Positions 50,133 to 55,705 of a stretch of 55,705 bases of DNA are shown piece after piece. The notes beneath the pieces are model-generated. The model saw only the letters and a program-made list of their open reading frames with translations. It did no database searches and was not told where the DNA came from. The translations under genes and the position numbers were made by a program. Positions within the stretch are counted from its first letter, which is position 1. Every line of letters starts with the position of its first letter. This DNA is from Spirochaetae bacterium HGW-Spirochaetae-4 (GTDB lineage Bacteria; Spirochaetota; Spirochaetia; Sphaerochaetales; Sphaerochaetaceae), in assembly GCA_002839335.1 (NCBI GenBank), contig PGXU01000019.1:1-55705 (forward strand). The letters run 5' to 3'.

Positions 50133-51311
50133 TTAAAGTGCCAGTTTCAAGATCTTCTCGACATCGGGGGCATACAACTTCTTGAAATTCCCGATGTTGG
50201 AGCGCCCGATCATCGCCGATTCGGACATCTTGTGGATATGGTCGTTTCCGATTCCCGCATCGCTGAGCCGTACGGGGAGACCCAGCGCACGATAGAATGC
50301 CTCAAGCCGGTCGATCGCCGATTCGACCATGGCATCCTTGTCGTCGAAAGTCAGACTTACACCCCACACCCTGGTCGCATACTGGACGAAACGGTCGAGA
50401 TTGTCCCGGTACACATACTTCATCCATGCGGGAAACACGATGGCAAGACCGGCACCATGGGCAATATCGTACAGCCCGCTCAGTTCATGCTCTATATCAT
50501 GGCTAGCCCAGTCCCCCACCCGTCCCTGGTTCAAGAGGTTGTTGTGTGCAATGGTACCGGTCCACATGAGCTCGGCGCGATACCGGTAATCGTTCGGATG
50601 CTTCAATGCAAGCGATGCGTAGGAAATGACATTCTTCATAGCGCTTTCGAGCAACCTGTCCGAAAGGTCGTTGTGCTTTTCCTGGGTAAAATACCGCTCC
50701 TGCAGATGTGCGAGGATATCGGAAGCACCACAAGCGGTCTGGTACGCAGGCAATGAGAAATTGGTCTGCGGATCCATGATCGCAAATTTCGGAATGATGG
50801 TTTCACTGTTGACCGCACGCTTGAGGTTGTTGTCCCAATCGGTGATCACTGTCCCAGTCGAACTCTCCGAACCCGCCGCAGGAATGGTCAGGACCACACC
50901 AACCGGGATCGTATCGGCCACTGTGCAATCCTGGTTCATGTAATAGTTGTCCCACACATCCTCCTGGTCGGAGAGTCGGGCGCCAAATCCAATAGCCTTG
51001 GCCGAGTCGATCACACTTCCCCCACCAACAGCAAGAATCATATCTATCTTTTCATCCCTGCACAACTTGATACCTTCCCGAACAAGGGAAAGGCGTGGAT
51101 TGGGTACGACCCCACCAAGTTCGACAACCTGCAACCCGGCTTTCTTCAGCGAACCGGTCACTTGCGCATAGACCCCGTTCTTCCGAATGGAACCGCCGCC
51201 AAAATGGAGCAGCACCTTTTTTCCGTACGGGGCGACCAAGGCACCAACCTGATCGATGGTCCCTTTGCCGAATACGACTCTGGTCGGATTGTAATAATTG
51301 AAATTCAACAT
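50133..51311 (-). CDS. Iron-containing alcohol dehydrogenase (BdhA/YqhD type)
   Basis: A 392-residue NAD(P)H-dependent alcohol dehydrogenase of the butanol dehydrogenase group. It has the N-terminal N-P-T-R-V-V-F-G-K-G-T, cofactor motif G-G-G-S-V-I-D-S-A-K-A, and metal ligands in A-C-G-A-S-D-I-L-A-H and D-I-E-H-E-L-S-G-L-Y-D-I-A-H-G-A-G-L. It probably reduces aldehydes from fermentation. The ATG at 51311 follows GAGGAGG; six upstream codons overlap that site. Confidence 0.92.
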   Translation of the reverse strand: MLNFNYYNPTRVVFGKGTIDQVGALVAPYGKKVLLHFGGGSIRKNGVYAQVTGSLKKAGLQVVELGGVVPNPRLSLVREGIKLCRDEKIDMILAVGGGSVIDSAKAIGFGARLSDQEDVWDNYYMNQDCTVADTIPVGVVLTIPAAGSESSTGTVITDWDNNLKRAVNSETIIPKFAIMDPQTNFSLPAYQTACGASDILAHLQERYFTQEKHNDLSDRLLESAMKNVISYASLALKHPNDYRYRAELMWTGTIAHNNLLNQGRVGDWASHDIEHELSGLYDIAHGAGLAIVFPAWMKYVYRDNLDRFVQYATRVWGVSLTFDDKDAMVESAIDRLEAFYRALGLPVRLSDAGIGNDHIHKMSESAMIGRSNIGNFKKLYAPDVEKILKLAL

Positions 51312-51365
51312 ATGGAAAATCCTCCTCAAACCTATAATATACTACTAATTATTCGAAACGTCGAA

Positions 51366-51851
51366 TTACACCAGACGACGGACCGTGTCTTGCTTGCGCA
51401 ACATCCACGAGAGGGCTTGGACCGCAAGGTCATGGTCGTCCTCCTGCTTCAACCCGGAGATCGTGAGCGTACCTACGATTCCCGTACCACGTACGGCAAT
51501 GGGAAAACACCCACCATGGAAGGCATAATCGGCTTCATCGATAAAATACTTCTCGGCCGCAGTCTGATTCAGATGGGCAAGATTCCTTCCCAGATAATAA
51601 CTGGCATGCCCAAACCGCATGACACTCCGCTTCTTGCGAGCGATCCATGCCTCATTGTCCAAGGTTGCGCCATTGGCGGACCAATGGAACAGGCACCGCT
51701 CTCCCATGGCGATATCGACGGCTATCGGCAACCCTTCCTTGCGGGCTTTGGAGACAATCCAGGAACCCAAGCGCCAGGCCAATTCCGAATCGAAGCGATT
51801 GAGCTGCAATTCACGTTCCTGTTCCAACAACACATCCAAGATATCCGACAT
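51366..51851 (-). CDS. Heme-degrading-domain (UPF0303/GlcG-like) protein
   Basis: A 161-residue protein of the UPF0303 family, related to HbpS/GlcG-type heme-binding domains. Family blocks are D-I-A-M-G-E-R-C-L-F-H, W-I-A-R-K-K-R-S-V-M-R-F-G-H-A-S and H-G-G-C-F-P-I-A-V-R-G-T-G-I-V-G-T-L-T-I-S-G-L. The biochemical activity of this branch is not settled. The start follows AAGGAG at 51851. Confidence 0.85.
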   Translation of the reverse strand: MSDILDVLLEQERELQLNRFDSELAWRLGSWIVSKARKEGLPIAVDIAMGERCLFHWSANGATLDNEAWIARKKRSVMRFGHASYYLGRNLAHLNQTAAEKYFIDEADYAFHGGCFPIAVRGTGIVGTLTISGLKQEDDHDLAVQALSWMLRKQDTVRRLV

Positions 51852-51946
51852 ATACGACTCCTTGATCATCTGAATTTATGCATCCAGTATACCATAGGCT
51901 ATTGACAGCGGATACCGAGGTGGGGACAATTGAGGTCAGGCATCAT

Positions 51947-52945
51947 ATGTCAAAAAAACCCCCAATTGTAATCATCCATAACGAAATCGCCCAAGACGCT
52001 CCCGAGGATGTTCTCGATATCCTACGCCAGTCTGCATGGATCGCCGAAGTATTGCGGGAAGAGGGATACCAAGTTCGTACCCTGCCCTTCTCGATCGCAT
52101 CGATCGCCGCCCAGGCACCGGCCTTCCAACAGGACCATAGCATCATCATGAACCTGGTGGATGCAAGTCCTCACCATGAGGACCTCGTCTATCTGGTTCC
52201 CGGAATCCTGACCTCCCTTCAACTTCCCTATACGGGATGCTCGTTGGAATCGTTGTTCCTGACCACAGACAAGATCCTTACCAAGCGGCATCTGCATGCC
52301 TATGGTATTGCCACGCCCCAATGGCTGCAACCGCATACGCCAACCCGGCAGCAGCAATTCACCCCAGGTCCCTGGCTAGTGAAACCGAGCAGCGACGACG
52401 CTTCCCAAGGCATCGACGAGAAGTCCCTGGTCCAAGCGACCGAAATCGAGCAGGTCCTGGCGGAAATGGACGCACGCCAGATACGGACCGGACGTCCCCA
52501 TTATGCGGAGCAATACATCGAGGGGAGGGAATTCACCGTATGCCTGTATGGCGCTGCCGACAACCCGGTGGCCATGGCTCCCTATGAGTGGGTCTTCGAG
52601 GGATTCGAGGAACGGAACCTTCCCAAGATGTTCACGTTTGCCGCAAAGTGGGACGATTCATGCTATGCGTTCGACCATATCGTGGCCAGGCACTCCTTCG
52701 GGGAGGAGGACAAGCCCCTCTTGGGCTCGCTGCGGGAACTAGCCACGAGCTGCTGGCATGCCTGCAAGCTGTCGGGCTACGCACGGATCGATTTCCGTAT
52801 CGACCAATCGGGGAAGGCCTGGGTACTCGAAGCCAATGGGAATCCGTCGTTCTATGGATTCTTCCATAGTGCCGCTGCCATGGGAATTCCCTTTGGAAAG
52901 GTAGTCGAGACCATCGTCACCGTGGCCGATACATACCATTCATAG
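51947..52945 (+). CDS. D-alanine-D-alanine ligase-like ATP-grasp protein
   Basis: A 332-residue ATP-grasp ligase. L-P-Y-T-G-C-S-L...T-T-D-K-I-L-T-K (93-113) matches the Ddl central region. G-P-W-L-V-K-P-S-S-D-D-A-S-Q-G-I (141-156) is the ATP loop, and R-I-D-F...E-A-N-G-N-P-S-F gives the metal-binding residues. The N-terminal part is unlike true Ddl, so the ligated amino acid or dipeptide may differ. The ATG at 51947 is preferred over 51878 because of AGG-rich spacing and domain length. Its stop overlaps the convergent GNAT gene by 6 bases. Confidence 0.85.
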   Translation: MSKKPPIVIIHNEIAQDAPEDVLDILRQSAWIAEVLREEGYQVRTLPFSIASIAAQAPAFQQDHSIIMNLVDASPHHEDLVYLVPGILTSLQLPYTGCSLESLFLTTDKILTKRHLHAYGIATPQWLQPHTPTRQQQFTPGPWLVKPSSDDASQGIDEKSLVQATEIEQVLAEMDARQIRTGRPHYAEQYIEGREFTVCLYGAADNPVAMAPYEWVFEGFEERNLPKMFTFAAKWDDSCYAFDHIVARHSFGEEDKPLLGSLRELATSCWHACKLSGYARIDFRIDQSGKAWVLEANGNPSFYGFFHSAAAMGIPFGKVVETIVTVADTYHS

Positions 52946-53395
52946 GTACGTATCGACCCACTGCAACTGCTCGATTTCCATACCGTTCTCCCTATACAGG
53001 GCTATGGCCGAAGTATTGCCAGGATGTGTGACCAGGGCCAGGTAGACACATCCGTTCTCCTTGGACCATACTTTGATGAAATCCAACAGCAACGAACCGA
53101 GTCCGGTCTTTCGGAAAGCAGTGGCTACGAACAATTCATTGAGCCAGAAGTAGTCGCCGCCACATTCGAGACCGCTGCAGATATTGCCGAACGCGAAGGC
53201 TTGCACCTGCGCGTCGGTCCCATATCCGACGAACAGCACTGCACGGCTTCCAGGACGCAATGCATGCGCCAAGACCGCTTGAGCCTCGACCTCCGTATGG
53301 GAGTACCCGATAAAATGCAATTGTTCGACCACCAATGAAACCAATCCGGAAAGATCGGCGACTTCATCCAGGTCGCGAACCACTACGATACGCAT
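52940..53395 (-). CDS. GNAT-family N-acetyltransferase
   Basis: A 151-residue acetyltransferase with L-N-E-L-F-V-A-T-A-F-R-K-T-G-L-G-S-L-L-L (acetyl-CoA loop R-K-T-G-L-G) and N-T-S-A-I-A-L-Y-R-E-N-G-M, resembling aminoglycoside 6'-type and YjgM-like GNATs. Start at 53395 after AGAGGC; the 29 upstream codons are unsupported. It is sandwiched between ATP-grasp and FemAB genes. Confidence 0.85.
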   Translation of the reverse strand: MRIVVVRDLDEVADLSGLVSLVVEQLHFIGYSHTEVEAQAVLAHALRPGSRAVLFVGYGTDAQVQAFAFGNICSGLECGGDYFWLNELFVATAFRKTGLGSLLLDFIKVWSKENGCVYLALVTHPGNTSAIALYRENGMEIEQLQWVDTYL

Positions 53396-53517
53396 CGATT
53401 GCCTCTTGTACCCATCATATCGTGTCGAAGCCGTCTTGGTGAATAGCAGCGGGTGGAAACAATCGGCAACCCGTGGTACCATGCCGGTATACCGACAATT
53501 CGGACATGGAGAATGTG

Positions 53518-54648
53518 ATGGACATCCATATCCAGCCCAAGAGTACCTCGGGGCTGTACGAAACCCCCTTGCTGCACCAAAGCTCCTTCTGGTCTACAGT
53601 CAAGAGCGAGCAGGGAATCCCCTCGAAGGCCTACGACATCCGGGTGCGTGCCAATGATATAGGGGTGAACGGCCGCGATACCTATATCCAGGACGATGTG
53701 CTGGTCTTGTTCCAACAGGTAGCCAAGGACCAGACAATCGGATACGTGCCCTACGGTCCTGCCATACGACCGGACGACGAGCATATCGGAAGCTTCCTCG
53801 AGGAACTTTCCGAATCGTTGCGCACCTGCCTGCCGGAAAATTGCATGTTCCTGCGTTACGACCTGCCTTGGGAATCACCATGGGCCCACGATAGCGATGT
53901 GTTCGACGATACAGGACAATGGCTGGGCCCCCCCGAACCCGACTTGCAGGAACTGCGGTTCAACTGGGGAACGAACATGCGGAACCTGCATAAGGCGAAG
54001 ACAGACATCCTTCCCTCCGACACCATGCTAATCCATCTGACGCCCGATGAAGAGACCATTCTGGAACGGATGAAACCGAAGACCCGCTACAACATTCGTC
54101 TTGCCCAACGCCATGGCGTCACCGTCAGGACAGGATCGTTCAGCGACATGGATATCTTCTACGACCTGTATGCCCAAACCTGTCGCCGCAATGGCATCAC
54201 ACTGCATCAGCGGACCTTTTTCGATGCCATGTTCGCCTCGCACGGCCGACCCGAAGCCTTGGACATCTCAACCGATTTCGACCTCCTGATCGCCGAGGAC
54301 GAGAGCTTTCCCCTCGCAGCCCTCTTCGTAGTCTACTCAAGCACGCAGGCCACCTACCTGTTCGGCGCGTCGTCCTCCCAGAGACGCAATCTCATGGGAA
54401 CCTATGCGTTGCAATGGGAAGCGATCAGGCGGGCGAAAACGCGCGGTTGCACCCTCTACGATCTGTTCGGAACAGCACCCAATGGGGATCCTTCCCACCC
54501 GATGCATGGATTGTACCGGTTCAAGACGGGCTTCGGAGGTGATGAATTCCATCGCATGGGATGTTGGGACTATCCGTTCAAACAAAACCCGTATGACCGC
54601 TTCATGGCCCAAGAAATGGTCGCCCAAGGGTATCACCTTTCCAGGTGA
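53518..54648 (+). CDS. FemAB-family peptidyltransferase-like protein
   Basis: A 376-residue FemABX/peptidoglycan-bridge-type protein of tandem GNAT folds. The second half has M-K-P-K-T-R-Y-N-I-R-L-A and G-T-Y-A-L-Q-W-E-A-I-R-R-A...Y-D-L-F-G-T, then Y-R-F-K-T-G-F-G-G, all typical of lipid II aminoacyl transferases. Such enzymes use aminoacyl-tRNA to extend peptidoglycan stems. The start at 53518 follows GGAG; 53506 is an alternative. With the Ddl-like ligase nearby, a cell-wall or peptide role is plausible. Confidence 0.85.
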   Translation: MDIHIQPKSTSGLYETPLLHQSSFWSTVKSEQGIPSKAYDIRVRANDIGVNGRDTYIQDDVLVLFQQVAKDQTIGYVPYGPAIRPDDEHIGSFLEELSESLRTCLPENCMFLRYDLPWESPWAHDSDVFDDTGQWLGPPEPDLQELRFNWGTNMRNLHKAKTDILPSDTMLIHLTPDEETILERMKPKTRYNIRLAQRHGVTVRTGSFSDMDIFYDLYAQTCRRNGITLHQRTFFDAMFASHGRPEALDISTDFDLLIAEDESFPLAALFVVYSSTQATYLFGASSSQRRNLMGTYALQWEAIRRAKTRGCTLYDLFGTAPNGDPSHPMHGLYRFKTGFGGDEFHRMGCWDYPFKQNPYDRFMAQEMVAQGYHLSR

Positions 54649-54743
54649 GGGCCCGAATGCCCCGACAACGGTAGACGAATCGCCTCTATCGGCGATATCG
54701 GAATCTCCCCGCGTCACGCATACTTCTACATGGAGAACATACC

Positions 54744-55705
54744 ATGGAGAAAACAACACGTAGGGACCTTGCGATAATTCTCGGGGCAATACTGCTCGCG
54801 TTGCTGTCATTGACACTGCTTGGCAACTTGACCATTGACAGCTCCACCGATGCCTTCATGCCGACCAGTTCCCCGGTAATCGCAGTCAATAGGGAAATCG
54901 AACGCCAATTCGGATCGATGGATGCGCTTGTACTCGGCGTTTCGGTTCCAGACGGTTCGATCCTGAATACGAACTCCCTGGAACTCATCGATCTGCTTAC
55001 ACAACGGATTGTGCAGCTAGACTCGATCGATACGGTGACAAGTATCACCAACACCGACCACATGCAAGCGGGAACACAAGGGTTCGAAGCGGTTCCACTC
55101 TATGCCGGGACATCGCCGCGCCAGCTCGACGAACTGACGTCACGACTGGCCGAGTGGCCCGAGATATACGACGGCAACCTGGTTTCAGCCGACCGCAGCA
55201 TGGCGGCGATCATCATCCAGACTACAGCCGGCACCGGACAAGATGAGTTGGGCGATCTGTTGGACCAACTCGGCGATTTGGTAGACTCGGTGGAGCATGA
55301 CCAGGAAAGTTTCTCGATCATCGGACTGCCGGTGGTCAAGCAGCAGATCAACCGAAGCCTCATGAGCGACATGTCGATCCTTGTCCCGATAGTTGGACTC
55401 CTGATTATCCTGGTACTGTTCTTCTCCTTCCGTCGGGTGGCGGGAATCTTCCTTCCCCTGGTTGGACTGGTATTGTCGGCCGCGATAACCATCGGAATCA
55501 TGGCGATACTCGATATCACCTTCACCATGGCGACCATGCTGGTCCCGGTATTGCTTTTGATAGTCGGCAGTGCCTACGCGATCCATGTCATGAGCCACTT
55601 CTACGAAGAGGTCGCCCTGTTGAACCGGAATCTGGATCCTTTGGAGACACGCATCGTCATCGGGGAGGTCCTCCACCGCAACCGTCTCCCGATCATCATG
55701 GCGGG
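54744..55705 (+). CDS. RND/MMPL-family exporter, 5' part (cut by window end)
   Basis: An open frame of 320 codons runs off the window edge. Residues about 9-28 form the first membrane segment. The next 180 residues are the periplasmic loop starting T-I-D-S-S-T-D-A-F-M-P, a typical MMPL/HpnN opening. From about residue 212 several membrane segments follow (V-P-I-V-G-L-L-I-I-L-V, L-V-P-V-L-L-L-I-V-G-S-A-Y-A-I-H). It is probably an exporter of lipids or hydrophobic compounds. The ATG follows GGAG, 95 bases after the FemAB stop. Confidence 0.85.
   Translation, partial: MEKTTRRDLAIILGAILLALLSLTLLGNLTIDSSTDAFMPTSSPVIAVNREIERQFGSMDALVLGVSVPDGSILNTNSLELIDLLTQRIVQLDSIDTVTSITNTDHMQAGTQGFEAVPLYAGTSPRQLDELTSRLAEWPEIYDGNLVSADRSMAAIIIQTTAGTGQDELGDLLDQLGDLVDSVEHDQESFSIIGLPVVKQQINRSLMSDMSILVPIVGLLIILVLFFSFRRVAGIFLPLVGLVLSAAITIGIMAILDITFTMATMLVPVLLLIVGSAYAIHVMSHFYEEVALLNRNLDPLETRIVIGEVLHRNRLPIIMA

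Noticed and set aside
1-55705. tRNA, rRNA, riboswitch, transposase or phage genes
   Set aside because: I read the intergenic regions for cloverleaf ends, known leader motifs and mobile-element signs and saw none I could support; a tRNAscan or Rfam search would settle this.

Overview
The window looks like chromosomal DNA of a free-living, carbohydrate-fermenting bacterium, most likely a spirochaete of the Sphaerochaeta type. Support for this: secreted binding proteins with A-A-G-Q signal-peptide ends, an ABC sugar operon without its own ATPase, many sugar-catabolic cassettes, TRAP and TctABC importers, and base composition that looks close to even. The assignment is inference. I see about 54 protein genes (the last cut by the window edge) and no rRNA, tRNA, CRISPR array or insertion sequence.

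Layout. 0.2-2.7 kb: the three AmmeMemoRadiSam genes (B, A, radical SAM), one minus-strand unit. 2.8-7.2 kb: a Gfo/Idh/MocA oxidoreductase, a PHP histidinol-phosphatase, the selenium-linked pair YedF/DUF3343 and a LacI regulator. 7.2-15.3 kb: an alpha-glucoside operon read leftwards (binding protein, two permeases, a GH65 phosphorylase fused to beta-phosphoglucomutase, a GH4 glycosidase). 15.5-21.1 kb: a macrodomain protein, then a minus-strand group of KamA-like radical SAM, glycerol-1-phosphate dehydrogenase, HAD phosphatase and a KDPG-aldolase homologue lacking the usual catalytic residues. 21.3-27.9 kb: an EamA exporter, a LacI regulator, a PPC protein and a TRAP transporter, divergent from an AEC transporter, with LacI-type palindromes on both sides of the shared promoter region.

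27.9-42.2 kb is the most interesting part. Two overlapping GntR/FCD regulators are followed by five transcription units: a BKACE-family enzyme; two TIM-barrel sugar isomerases; a lyxose-isomerase-like cupin, a 2-hydroxyacid dehydrogenase and a transaldolase; an EamA exporter with a two-subunit transketolase; and a TctCBA importer with an aldo/keto reductase. All five carry a near-identical palindrome (core TTGTATACAA) in the promoter region. Three of the four best promoters have an exact TTGACA -35 box and place the palindrome just after the -10 box. This reads as one regulon for import and catabolism of an unidentified sugar or sugar acid.

42.3-55.7 kb: acetyltransferases, a ribulokinase, an orphan TIR-like protein, a ferritin-like protein, a small conserved protein, a secreted 5'-nucleotidase-type phosphoesterase, a small Fe-S membrane protein, an iron alcohol dehydrogenase, a heme-degrading-type protein, an ATP-grasp/GNAT/FemAB cluster and the start of an RND/MMPL exporter.

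A structured intergenic repeat occurs three times (near 0.1, 13.8 and 47.4 kb), each time just downstream of the stop codon of a minus-strand gene and in the same orientation.
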